From NCBI GenBank assembly GCA_015680685.1, contig MNCI01004656.1, positions 316,718 through 380,717 of the forward strand: a DNA stretch of 64,000 nucleotides, given 5' to 3'. The position numbers and the translations under genes are program-made. The notes below the pieces were generated by a model that worked only from the letters and a program-made list of their open reading frames with translations, was not told where the DNA came from and did no database searches. Of this stretch, positions 34,420-46,160 are shown piece by piece; the stretch's first letter is position 1, and each line of letters starts with the position of its first letter. Origin of the DNA: Gnetum montanum. Taxonomy: Eukaryota; Streptophyta; Gnetopsida; Gnetales; Gnetaceae.

Positions 34420-34575
34420 GTAAGAATTCACAAAGCATCTGATTGCTACTACACTTCAAACTCACTTAAACCCTAGCTCATCTGAAATTTTCCATAGCAT
34501 TGGTATCCAATAATCTCTTACCAATAATCTGAAGACAGACTAAGTACTTAATTACCGTTCTTTGTTGTGGAACAG

Positions 34576-34629
34576 GTGAGGACTGTAGGCCGGGAACAAG
34601 TCAAACTTTTGCAATGGACTGTGAATCCT
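34576..34629 (+). CDS. alpha carbonic anhydrase, penultimate exon
   Basis: Eighteen codons in phase 0 between acceptor GGAACAG and donor GTAAG: VRTVGREQVKLLQWTVNP. This matches the family segment KVRTVSREQVKLLR that follows the TTPP motif. The intron before it is 156 bp and the one after it 108 bp, both GT-AG. Confidence 0.88.
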
Positions 34630-34737
34630 GTAAGAACGGAATAATTAATTGCTGTGGAAATACTGAATTTTCTGTAACCTTACCATTACTGCTTCATTTT
34701 TTGTTTGGGTGATGTCTGCTGGTTTGGGAATGTCCAG

Positions 34738-34821
34738 GGATACCAGCATAACGCCAGGCCCCTTCAGCCACTCAACCGCAGGTTCATCTTCGACAACGGG
34801 CTCCGATTCAACTACTGGTGA
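34738..34821 (+). CDS. alpha carbonic anhydrase, last exon
   Basis: Twenty-seven codons and TGA, phase 0, after acceptor TGTCCAG. It reads GYQHNARPLQPLNRR and ends FNYW. NARPxQPxNxR is the conserved C-terminal alpha-CA motif. Together the three exons give 134 codons with no stop or shift, the C-terminal half of a protein that is normally about 260-290 residues long. Confidence 0.88.
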   Translation, partial: GYQHNARPLQPLNRRFIFDNGLRFNYW

Positions 34822-34858
34822 ATCAATCAAACCATGCAAATGCAGAATATCCCACGTC

Positions 34859-34864
34859 AATAAA
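34859..34864 (+). terminator. possible polyadenylation signal of the carbonic anhydrase
   Basis: AATAAA 38 bp after the stop codon. A second AATAAA lies near 35021. Which one is used cannot be told from sequence. Confidence 0.4.
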
Positions 34865-37800
34865 GCTTTCAGTATTATGGCCGAGCCTCTGTAATTAAGT
34901 GTGGGTTTCGTCTCTATCTCCCAATCTCCCATTCCCCGACTTGGGCTTCTCCCGTACTTTCTTACTCGTGATAAATTCTCTTGTAGTTGTTTTCCGTAGT
35001 TTTGCAATAGATGCTGTGTACTTAATAATAAAGCTGATGGTATTATTCTTAAGGGCTATATTAGGAGTTAATTCCAAATCAATTACTGCATGTTTCACGG
35101 TCATCACTGAAAACATGAAGCAGCCAAGTTTTTGCTTCAAAAGAAGAAAAGGTCTAACAACCAAATGGAAAGATCTAACAACCAAATGGAAAGAGAGAAC
35201 AATAAAAATCATATAAATATTTAAATTTTATTTTTATACAAGGTAACCATATAGTATGGAACATATAGGGCTTCAATTAAATAAACTTATAATATACTTT
35301 ATTTATCTTAAGATTCAAGTCACTCTATTTTACTTAATAGATAAATGTATCTCTACATAAACCTAATGCAAGTGTAAGAATTTAAAAATCCTATAAAAGG
35401 ACATTATATAAATTATGCAGATGGGAAAATATCCTAAGTAAATTCTTTGGATAAATTAATATAAAATTACACTTTTTCAATAAAATTCTTGCAAGGTCAA
35501 TCAAGCAAAATAACATGGTGACCTGATAGTGTATATATTGATTTTATCATTTCAAAGCAATATAAATAAAGTGTATACTAATTGGTGAAGCATTTGCATG
35601 CATGTATAAATATGAAATTTTTCCCACTTACAATACAAGTTTCTTCAAATGTCTTTTCTAAATTACCATGGAAATTATTTGACAATGAGGCATTAGTCCA
35701 ATGGTAAGACTCTTGACATATAAGCCCCAAGTTGCATGTTTAATTCCAATGAAATACACTTATGAATGAATTTTATAAAAGGATTTCTGAAACTATTGTG
35801 GTCTAACAAATCCAAAAGGTCTTAGTGCATATATTTTTGGCCAAAGGACAATTACCAATTGCTCAGCCATCCTCATAGAAAATAAACAATTATCATTGTA
35901 ACACTAAGGTAGATAAACTTTGTCATGAAAATTATCATGAGTACATAATGGTAGAATGGAAAGCTAGTTTTGCACAAACAACCACTAAAACATTATTTAA
36001 AAATTTTTGCATGGTGATATAATTTTGGGACTTAAGCTCTATAAACACCATGGCAAGGATTATTTAGGGAAGAAGAGTTAAAGCCCCTTGAATCCTAATA
36101 ATATTTTATGTATTAATAGGTTGATTTGCTTCCTATGAATTTTGGATTTCATTAGTTGAGTGTTAACTTACAAACTTCTTGCATCTTTAATATTTGTTTG
36201 TCTTACTATTTACTATATACTTCTTTCTCCCCTTTACTCATGAATTTGTCATTTTATTCTCCTTGTTTACTTCATAGTTTTGATTTTTGTGAGTTTTCAA
36301 GATGCTTTATTATGTTATATTCTTTATTTCATGAACTATCTTTGATGCACAAATTACAAAAATTATCCTATTTTTAACTACGAAGAAGTCTTAGTTTTCA
36401 AAATGTTCTAACATCTACCCCTTTTTTAAACATGTGGAACTTACTTATTTTCTATTCTTAAAAATTGATTGATTATATTAGGTAAAAACAAAGCAAAATT
36501 GGAGGCAACCCTTCCATATAGGTTGGAGTAATACTCTAAACATTGGTCAGTTATCTTAGGCCATGTTTCACTTACATTGTCAAATGCTCTTCCTCTTATA
36601 CACCTTTTTTTTTAGTTTCATGTTGAATGTTGTAATGGACGAACCCATTTAAGGGCCACAAATTATATTTTAGGAAAGATTATCAATGAAATATTTTCCT
36701 AGTGTTAACACTCTTAGCCTAGCAAACCTAAGTTAGTTTCAATTTTACTAGATAGCACAAAGTTATAAATTTAAAAAAATTCATATAAAAGAATTTTAAA
36801 ACTGGTTTGATAGATCCAAGGGATCTCAATGGACCTAACTAAAAATTTTAGTTTCATTATCTAATTATGCAAAGTTATAAATGTCCTAGTTAAGTATGTA
36901 AGAAATTGTAAACAAATGGATTAAGACTTAGTGAAAGGTCATGACTATTTCTTATGACAATCCTTGAGTATGTCGCAGAGAGGTTCAAATACAACAAGGT
37001 AGAAAATTTAAAAGTTTGAATAATAAAAATATGTAAATATTAATAGAACCATTCATTTATAGTGACAATAAACTAAGAAATGATCTAACTACTAAAAATG
37101 AATTAAAACCATCTTTCTAGAGCATTTGGCTTAAATGATTTGCAAGCTATCAAAGCTATTGCTGATTCATGGATACTTCCTCAAGATAATAAAGAATTTA
37201 ATCCAACAAAGATAAAACCTTACAAAGATGAAAATATGAGATTTTCATCAAATCTAAGATATTTCATGTTTCTAGTTAAGAAAACTTAGGATATTCATGG
37301 GGATTAAAAATCATAGCATGGGCTTCTTGCAAATGATTATCATGCCATTTGAAGAAACGGTAGAGTTATGCTTTAGCTTGTTGTACAAGTTCCTAGGTGG
37401 TTGCATCTTGTGTGGTTGAATCCTACAATAAATAGAAGAAGAACCCTATACAAGAAAGATGAGCTAGAATGATAAAAATAATATAAAAAATGAAAAGAAA
37501 TATAAAAAGATGTACAAAAATCATCAGTAGTGGAGTTTTGAAGCTTGGTTACAGATGAAGAATGAGAGCATTGGGTAATAGAGGAAACATGACTTGAAAG
37601 TGCATGTGACAATTGAGAAAAATACGACAAAAGGGATGTATTTTTAGTTTTTGAAGTAATAGTTAATATTAGAACATATCAAATTGTAACATGTATATTC
37701 TAGAACACTTCACCTTGGTATGTGCATGTTGGTCTAAGCTATGTGTGTGTTGGTTGAATAGCTATGGTTATATCTATGTAATTAGATTTAACTCTTATTC

Positions 37801-38559
37801 ATGATGTCTTTGGCTGATAGCATAGTTTTTCTTGGTTGGTGTTATGTAATATGTAATAGTAATAACTTATGCTTTGGAGATGCTTTTGATAGCATGTTAA
37901 TAATGTATAATATATGGCTTGGTTGAGAGGAATTTCATATGCTTGATATTTGATGCATTTTATGGTTATGTTAGTTATACTCTTATGCTTATGATTTTAG
38001 TTTTATATGTGGACTATTCTTATTAGGCTTTATAGCTAGGAACCATGATGTTGAGGAAGTGGCATACATGGAGGATTATTTGCCAAGTATGATGAATGTC
38101 ATGATATGTTGGTTATGTATGTGATGCATACATTTAATTGTTATTTTATATGATTTTTTATCATGACATTTTGGACTCCATTACATGTGTTGAAATATGT
38201 GTTATTAAAGATATTTATTTCATTACATCTCCAACATATTTATTGGTGTAACCCTTGTGATGAAACAATGGAAATTGTAACTCACACTATATACATCCAT
38301 GTCCAATTTATAAATTTTATTTAAGTGATGGAAAATGATGTATTTCCAAGTTAACCCATCATAATCGAAGGTAATACAACTAAAATAGTTAATAAGTATT
38401 ATTAACAAATTTAGCTAAGATTTAATGAAAACATTAATTGCTTCTTCACTATGGGAATGGTGACACCATAATAGTGATATTAGAAAAATGGTAACAATGA
38501 ACATGATGATAAAGAAATTAAGAAAACATAAAATGAAATTGAAGGGTTTGAATATCTTT
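34865..38559. other. AT-rich intergenic DNA
   Basis: No gene recognised. There is a tandem duplication of CTAACAACCAAATGGAAAGA near 35153-35195. A stretch at 35687-35750 has a tRNA-like spacing of A- and B-box words and may be a SINE or tRNA relic. ORFs on both strands at 34895-35216 overlap each other and show no family motif. A 55-codon open stretch at 37119-37289 is unrecognised. Confidence 0.5.
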
Positions 38560-39350
38560 AACACTCTTCATTAAATAAAATATGAGTTTTTTTGATAAAA
38601 ATTGTAAATTTAATTTAGTTATAAATTTCTTGAAATTCATAACACTCCATGGTTTGGTAAATTTATCAACAAGATGATCATTAGTGTTGATCTTGACTTA
38701 TAATCCATCATATGATGTTCTTTCAATAAATCCATAATAATATTATCAACATATATTAACATTATTACAATCATCTGCGAATCCTTTGGTTTCATAACAT
38801 AATGATCGATATCTGAATTTGATCTTTTGAACCCCAATTCATGTCTACCTTGATCACACATTATGTACCATTTTTTTAGAGCTTGATCTAACCTATAAAA
38901 TAACTTTTCTACTATGAAAACACATTTAGGAAACCTTGAATAATCCACAAAGCCTTTAGGTTGGTATATAAAAATTTCTTCTTATATATCTTCATTTAAA
39001 AAAGTATACTTAACATCAAGTCGATATAATTTTTAATTGTAGGAGTAGCTATGAATAAAATATACCTTATAGTCTACTACTTTATATTGGGAGAAAAGAT
39101 TTTTTTATAGTCAATATATTTCATTTGTACAAAACCTTGAACAACTAGCTAGGCTTTATATTTTTGCAATGTTTTCTTACCTTTTCTTTTAATATGAAAA
39201 ACCTATTTTGTTACTTGTTAACATTTTCATCTTTGATAAAGTCTAAATTAGTTTCCATATCTCATTTTTATTAACATGTTATATTCTCATTTCATTACAT
39301 CATACTAATCTTAATTTTGCATAGCCTCTTATATATTCATGGGTTTACTT
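38560..39350 (-). pseudogene. Ty1/copia reverse transcriptase/RNase H fragment
   Basis: Read on the minus strand from 39230: KKTLQKYKA.LVVQGF, then YKKIFSP, LDVKYTFLNEDI.EEIFIYQPKGFVDY, then (38948 on) KLFYRLDQALKKWY, ELGFKRSNSD and IMLIYVDNIIMD. These are the standard copia RT blocks (KARLVAKGF, LDVKTAFLNG, LYGLKQAPR.WY, YVDDI). The second active-site Asp of YVDD is Asn. Directly after it, in another frame, comes STNDHLVDKFTKP, the very end of copia RNase H, so RNase H is deleted between. Part of the upstream linker may reach 39350. No LTRs were found. Confidence 0.85.
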
Positions 39351-40331
39351 ACTTGAAATATCAATTCTAAATCACTTAAGTCAAAATGATCTTCCAAAAA
39401 GAATGTTCTCCTACATCTTAGCCTTTTCATGGACATTTTACTTATATGCTCAAATTTTACTAGTCTTAAAATTTTTTACTAATTTGTAATTCTTTATGGT
39501 TACCAATGTATATGGGAATCTGTGAGGTTGGATTTCTGATTTGGACCAAGTTCTTCACCATCATTTTTATTCAAGGTCACATATGGTTGTGTCTTTTACA
39601 AGGGATCATTGTAGGTTCTTTTATGAATTTTTGACACATAATGTGATTTGATTTTCTAGAATAATTTATCAAATTGTACATCATGAGATGCAATTACTTT
39701 GTGCTTAATAAGCCAACCAAAGTTTGGTGCTGAATTACCTTCATTGTAGAGATGTCACCTCATCTGTGACTAACATGGGAGTTGTATCCATGGAGGAATG
39801 TTTCAAAGTTAAAAGGATCATCAAGAAAATAAGTGGTTAGATCCAAATCCAATTAAAATCCCACACTTATGACTATCACTCATAAGTAAAATCATAAATT
39901 TTCACACTAACTTCTAACCATAAGTTCAAGAGTGGAAATTAAATGATTGAATCAAATTGAAATCATATAGTAATATTATAGACAAAGAAGATTACAAGTG
40001 AGACTTCACCTAATTTGTGACTTTGCCTTATTGTTTCCATAATGCAAAAATTTCAATAGCCCATCAGTGGGCTTCAATTATTGATAATTATCACAAGGCT
40101 CAACAAGTCTTCATTGCTAATTTATAAAAGAAAAAGATTTAGAGAATGGTCTCAATTTGATGTGGGTTTTTCTTGATATTTGATCTCCCCTTATTGGGTA
40201 TTGTGCTTCTCCATTTATACTGAAAGAGGTTTTATTATAATTGCAAAAAATGTTTTTATTTTGGTAAATTAATCTTCATTGAACACATCAATGGAGATCA
40301 ATTTCGAAGCATTAAATTGTATTATGGTGGA
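39351..40331. other. AT-rich DNA left of element E
   Basis: No feature recognised. Part may be more of the decayed copia element. Confidence 0.4.
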
Positions 40332-41168
40332 TGATGAACCATGATATTGAGACCACGATATCACATTTGCAATATCAGGTCCACGATATCGAAGCCTTCC
40401 ATGCGATATCAGGCATCGGATATTGGGACCTGCCTCATTGCCTGTAAATAAGAGGTAGGTGCACTTGGTTTTGGCAAGTTAGACTTAGTCCCTTATCCAA
40501 ACTCTTGCCTTTTTTCTTTTCTAGAGATAGAATTATTTCTGAGTGCCCGTAGTAGGAGTCATAAAGTGAATGAATCTTTATTTGAGCATTCTGTACCTGA
40601 GAACACCTTGTGTACGACAATAAAGATGAACTTCGTGATAAACCTTGCAACATTTAGAGTAGATTAATTAATGTTAATTACTATTACTTAATGCTTTCCT
40701 TAGCTAATTAATGTTCTCTCTCTCACCCTACAACTCTCCTAAGTGACCACACTCAGTACGACCACTTTAGGCATGCATGTAATGCTTTGTAACCTAGTAA
40801 CAATTAGTGTTTGGTAATCCCAGTAGTGTTGCATTGGTTCAGGATGTGTACAGAAAGTGAGAATGGATGCTGGTGTTAGGACTAGTTAAAGCATAGTTGA
40901 GTAGTTAAATTAACTTAGTTACTTAGTTATCTCTCTCCTCCATTTGTATCACCAAGAGCTAAAAACATAAAAGCCATAAAAATCATGTACCTCAAGTTTA
41001 CTTAACCATACAATCATGCTATACAAGTAAGCTTGGGAAGACAATGATTGATCAACCCGTACTTGTTCCACAAAGGTGCATAAGCACTTAGTCCTTGGAA
41101 TTCGATTGAATCGTGTGTGGACACTCGTATTCGTATGGTTGAGTGTAGAGATACCTCACTGCTTAGCA
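40332..41168 (+). repeat. 5' LTR of element E
   Basis: 837 bp, TGATGAACC to CTTAGCA. The U3 of about 110 bp carries GATATT/GATATC/CGATATCG in six copies. The TATA position reads TGTAAATA (mutated). ACAATAAAGATG near 40618 may be the polyadenylation signal. The U5 end matches the other LTRs. Confidence 0.9.
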
Positions 41169-41169
41169 T

Positions 41170-41187
41170 TGGCACCATTGTCGGGGA
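41170..41187 (+). other. primer-binding site of element E (tRNA-Asp type)
   Basis: TGGCACCATTGTCGGGGA starts one base after the LTR. It differs by three transitions from the tRNA-Asp PBS TGGCGCCGTTGCCGGGGA. Confidence 0.8.
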
Positions 41188-41307
41188 CTTTGTTGTTTGT
41201 GCACTAATTAGAACGTAGGAAATCTTTCTCATTGTTGGAACAAACCCTTAGGGTTGGTTAGCTTAAAATTATTAAAAAGAATAATATTGCATAATGAATA
41301 GACAATT

Positions 41308-43800
41308 ATGTCTCCTTCTTCTTATGAAAGTATTTCACCTCCTTAGTCTGATACAGGGAGCAATCAGAGGCATAATACACATGATAATTCGCTAGTCCCT
41401 CAACAGTTCCATGTGGTGTATGTTCATCCTGATGAATATGTAACAAACTTCACCTTTATCCTCCGTCAATATGAACAATTGCATTGGCATGATTTAGAAG
41501 GTAACATAGTGTTACCTCTCGATTTCTCAGTCTTGGGCATGCTCCTTCATGATCTCACATGAATTGGTATGTAGCACTTACAGGCAGAGTATGTTGTGGA
41601 TGATAATGACTCGAGCGAGTATTGATCCACAAAGTCACAACATTAAAGGGATCTAAAATAGGAGAGACATCATGAATCCATAAAGGAAAAGTTTTCTTAG
41701 AATGTCCTGTATGTCATAAGTGAAAATGAGGGTGGTGCACCTGCCTCAGAAAGTCTCCCACACAATGATGTATTAGAATCTTCACTCAACTATCCATAAC
41801 TTGGATTCTGGTACCAAAAGACACAAAGGATCTAAAAAAATAACACAAACACATGACAAAGATGGACATTTCGATCATAATCATGCGCGAAGCCGCGACC
41901 ACAGAAGAGAAGGGGGCAGGCACCGTCATGGTGACGGTTCTCCTCCTTCTTCACCTTCATCATCTCCTTCACCCTCTCCTTCAGGATTTGGAGATAGTCA
42001 TAAGGAAAAAGACCATGAGGATAATAGTAAGTGAAATAGAGATCACAAGAGAAATAGTCGAGAAAGGGGACAAGGACATTCTAGAGAATCACAACATGAA
42101 AGAAGGGAGAGTAGGGAACAACATAGGCATCATAGATGCCATAGACAATATGATCATGATGAACCCCTACTCACTACACAAAGTATGCTAGACATAATTG
42201 AGGCTATTAGAGTTCCAAGAAGGCACCAAAAAGATAGTAGGATCAAGAGATTAGACATGAACAATATCCCACGATTTGAATGAAGGTACATTGTTGATTC
42301 TCAAAATCATCTACAAGCATTTCATGATACATGTGCCTTACAAAACATAGAAAACAAATGGAAAAAACTAAATTTTTTCCCATGGATACTAGTCAAAGAA
42401 GCAGAGAGTTGGTACTGGTCCTTAGAACCAGAATCCATTCGTAGGTGGAGTACCATGTTAGAATTGTTCAACAATAAGTACCAAATGTACTCTTGAGTGT
42501 TCAACCTACGAAAGCAAATCCAAGGATGGAAACAAGGAGGACATAAACCCTTGGATGCTATCATGGGCCAATGTTATGCATTGTTACGTCATTGTCGTAG
42601 TCATGGTTATTCGCAGAGGGATTAACTAAGCCATCTTGTAGATAGGATTAGGCATGAAACACAAAGAACCCTTGGGACTTATGCCCAAGGAAGACTATCC
42701 AAGCTTAGGGTTCATCAAGTACAAATATTATTGAAGAAAGTTGCTAAAGAAGAAGGTGAGCTAAGGAAAAGAGAGAGTGTGGAAGAATATAATAGAGATC
42801 CTTCCCTCTGAAGGAAGAAAGTAAGATTTTGTGATGATGAAGAAGGGTCACCACTTGAAGACATGGTGAATAGGAAAACTTTTCCTATTCAAAAGTTGGC
42901 ATCGGAAGTATTGGCAAAGGTAGACCAAATGTGGGACTCCCTAGATAATAGATTTCAAACCATTCTAAAAATAGTAGAGGAGTCTAGAGAGCAAGGTAGT
43001 GAACGAAAAAAGAGAAAAAAGAGAGAAGCGGAATATGCATGCAACAAGGGTAAGGGCAAAGTTGCCATCACTGAAGAGGTTGTGGATTCGGATATAGACA
43101 ATGATAGTGGATGAGAGATATGATAATATGACCATCCTAAGGGATGTTGCCCTATAATCTCACATCTGTAGGAGTGTGGGGTGTATGCATTCAACCCACG
43201 ATTGAATAGAAGGTAAACACTCTAAAGGTTACCTTATCCCCAAGGTAACCCAAGATAGTTTCACCAACCCTTAACATATTATTCAAGTGGAACTCCACCA
43301 CAACCACCTAAGCAATATCAACAGTGGTAGCACCCACAATGATGGGGAATGCCATGATCATGAAAACAATATCCTTACCATCAACCTGACCTATATGGAT
43401 ATTACATGTAGCAACCAATCTCTCCATGTGACTCTACTAGTCATGTCACCCCTCAACCTCACTACCAAACACATGAGTATTATAGGACTCCTTCTCCTAG
43501 GGGTGATATTTCACAAACATACCATCCTTCTCATTTGGCTACATCTCTTCCATCGTTAACTCCATTACCACCTCCTCAAGCCATGCACGGTGAGCTCCTT
43601 GCCTAGCTGTAGCAACGTAATGCTACAAGGGTCATTAATTCTCATCCTACTATTGGTCCAAACAATCATACAAAGAAGAGATCTTTCTTTAGAACCAATA
43701 GTCCAACTAAGTTCTTATAGTCACGAGCAGCTAATTCTTCAAATGCCTCATCACTAATCGAAACATCAGAACTCCCTTCAACCCAAAGGCCACATTCAAT
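41308..43800 (+). pseudogene. gag of element E
   Basis: The start is ATG 41308 (MSPSSYESISPP), 120 bp after the PBS. The N-terminal region (VVYVHPDEYVTNFTFIL, EGNIVLPLDFSVL) is shared with F. Next comes an Arg/Ser/His/Asp-rich, disordered segment (41801-42165: HARSRDHRREGGRHRHGDG, a Ser/Pro run, then RDHKRNSRERGQGHSRES). The capsid core follows at 42255-42700 (MNNIPRFE, LQAFHDTCALQNIENKWKKL, SWYWSLEPESIRRW, LFNNKYQMYS, RKQIQGWKQGGHKPLD). A Lys-rich, helical stretch (42863-43110) precedes a knuckle remnant, YDHPKGCCP. Both Cys of CX2C are lost to stops or substitutions. A Pro-rich tail follows. Confidence 0.85.
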
Positions 43801-44610
43801 GCATACGGTCATGTTAATTCATGCCATCACCAATTGGATAAAAGCTGGCCATCTCCCTAGGAAATTATTTGATCTTGGGAGTCCTCTTATATATCTACAA
43901 ATCACTAGGAATGAACCATGCAAAGCTCTTTTGGATTCAGGTTTCGGTGTCAAGTTAATCTCTTAAGAAATGTACAAAGCCTGGAACCTGCCTCCATTAA
44001 AAAAGAGTAACATTCATTTAGATTTGGTCAAACAGTCCATCACTATCCCATTAGAACTAGTGGAGGACATTGTTACCACTTTTTGTGGATGGTCGTATCC
44101 AGCCGATTTTCTAGTGATTCATGTCAACAATGGTAAGGGGGACTTCCCAATGATAATGGGAAGAGCATGGCTAAGAACAATCGATGTGCACCTAGGAATC
44201 TGTGATCTTTCCCTAGAAATATGAAAGGAAAATATGTTTGGATAAGATCAAGAAGAAGAAAGTTCTGTGCATTTCATATAGTGACACAAGGTGTAATTGC
44301 ATGTAAAAGTCATGGTTTGTACAATGTTTAACATTGCCTACATGCAATCAGTGTGCACAAGTGACTAATATACAAAGGTGCTTGTATGTAGTAGCCACAA
44401 GACAAGAAGACACCCAGTGGTTGACAGTTGATCAAGAGAGTAGTTCAACTATATGCATGGAACCAACTGAGGGTTGGACTTGTGCTTACATTAATAGCAT
44501 AGACACATTAGAGCAAGTCCATCTCCAACTTCCAAGTTTTGACATTGAAAATATCAACTGGGGGAAGTTGGAAATCCCTGATAAGTTTAAGCAGGAGCCC
44601 CTTGAGTTAT
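43801..44610 (+). pseudogene. protease and linker of element E
   Basis: FDLGSPLIYLQ, then KALLDSGFGVKLIS (43921-43963) with the catalytic Asp-Ser-Gly, then PLELVEDIVTTFCGWSYPADFLVI and FPMIMGRAWLRTIDVHLGI (44145-44200), the second half of the retropepsin fold. The linker YVVATRQEDTQWL and WGKLEIPDKFKQEPLEL leads into RT. A stop at 43963 breaks the domain in its middle. Confidence 0.82.
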
Positions 44611-45560
44611 AACCATTGTTCACTGGTATGGAATACACATTTCTCAAGAATGAAAAACTAGCAATTATTAACACTAAGCTTACTCCTCAACAAAAAGAGA
44701 GACTGCTGAAGGTAATAAATAAATGGTCAAAAGCCTTTGCTTGGTCATATCTCAAAGTAATAGGAATAGATCCTAGGATATGCCAACATAGAATTTACAC
44801 CAATCCCTCCATGAAGCCTCAAAGACAACCACAAAGGAAACTTAACCTAAAGCTTAAGCAAGTGGTTAAGGAAGAAATCGAACAGCTTTTAAAAGTTGGA
44901 TTCATATGGCCCATTGCTGATAGTGAATGGGTTAGTCCTTTAGTTATTATTCCCAAAAAGGAAGGTAAATGGAGGATGTGAATAGATTTTAGGCTACTGA
45001 ATATGACAACATTCAAAGAACACTTTCTGTTGCCATTCATTGACCAAGTCTTAGACACCATTGCAGGGCATCGCTACTATAGTTTTCTAGATGGGTACAG
45101 TGTGTACAACCAAATAGAAATAGCCCTAGAAGACCAAGACAAGACTACATTCACCAATCCTTGAGGAACATTTGCATACAAACAGATATCTTTTGGCTTG
45201 TGCAATGCCCCTACAATGTTTGAACAATTAATTCTAAGCATATTCTAGTAGTATATAGGAAACAATGTGGAGGTCTTCATGGATGACTTCTCCACCTAAT
45301 GAGTGAACTTTGATCAAGCCTTGGATTAGTTAGAGCAAGTACTAAAATGATGTGTAGGAACCAAGTTAAGGCTTAACTGGTAAAAATCCATTTAATGGTC
45401 CAAGAAGTCATCATATTAGGGCATAAGATTTCACAAATAGGGATAGAGGTAGACCTTGAAAAGATTAAAATTATCCAAGGAATCACTCGGCAACCTGAAA
45501 CTGTAGAAGATATCTAGTCATTCCTTGGACACACTGGATACTACAGATAATTTATTGAGA
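44611..45560 (+). pseudogene. reverse transcriptase of element E
   Basis: The N-terminal fingers (44616-44981, open 121 codons) include LTPQQKERLLKVINKW, EEIEQLLKVGFIWPI and WVSPLVIIPKKEGKWRM. Next are IDFRLLN, YYSFLDGYSVYNQIEIA (45074-45123), FGLCNAPTMF and the active site EVFMDDFST (45270-45296), with both Asp intact. TAG/TGA stops occur at Trp positions (for example after GKWRM and after NP) and a frameshift lies near 45350. Confidence 0.88.
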
Positions 45561-46160
45561 ACTTTTCAAAGGTTAAAAAACCATTGGTTGAACTAACGAA
45601 AAAGGACATACCTTTTGAATGGACCAGGGAATGTGAACTAGCTTTCCAAACTTTGAAACAAAAGCTCGTAGAAACACCCATTCTACAAGCTCTTGACTGG
45701 TCCAAACCATTCCACATAATGACTAATGTGTCCAACTATGCTTTAGAAGCCATACTTGCACAGTTAGATAACCAAAAACATCCTTATTACATCCATTGTA
45801 CAAGTAGGAGTATTGCTAGTGCACAACTTAACTACACCACAATAGAGAAAGAATTAATGGTTGTAGTGTTTGCACTAGAAACATTTAGGTACTATGTCTT
45901 GGGCTATAAGGTATTTATGCACAAGGATCATAGTGTAATAAGGTTCCTAATGAATAAACCAATGGTGAGCCCTTACATCATACAATGGCTTGTAATCTTA
46001 CAAGAGTTAGATCTTACAATGATTGATCGTAAAGGCATCGAGAACGTAGTTTCTGATCATTTATCTCGGTTGCGATGGGACAACAAAGAGGATGAATATC
46101 CATTCTCTAATCATTTCTCTAATGAACTCCTCTTTGAAAGTGTAGTAAATAATCAATTGA
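45561..46160 (+). pseudogene. RNase H of element E
   Basis: Within the open frame 45584-46408: AFQTLKQKLVETPILQALDW, then FHIMTNVSNYALEAILAQLD, where the first catalytic Asp (DAS in D) is Asn. YTTIEKELMVVVFALE keeps the Glu, KVFMHKDHSVIRFL keeps the third Asp, and VVSDHLSRL the last. The frame is uninterrupted and runs on into the integrase zinc-binding region. Confidence 0.85.

Noticed and set aside
34895-35216. 105-codon ORFs on both strands after the carbonic anhydrase
   Set aside because: They are mirror shadows of each other in the 3' flank with no recognisable motif.
37119-37289. 55-codon open stretch (AFGLNDLQAIKAIADSW...)
   Set aside because: No ATG, no splice sites I would trust and no recognised family; left as intergenic.
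41853-42191. 112-codon ORF in a second frame over the gag basic region
   Set aside because: Overlaps the supported gag frame and is a by-product of its repetitive codons.
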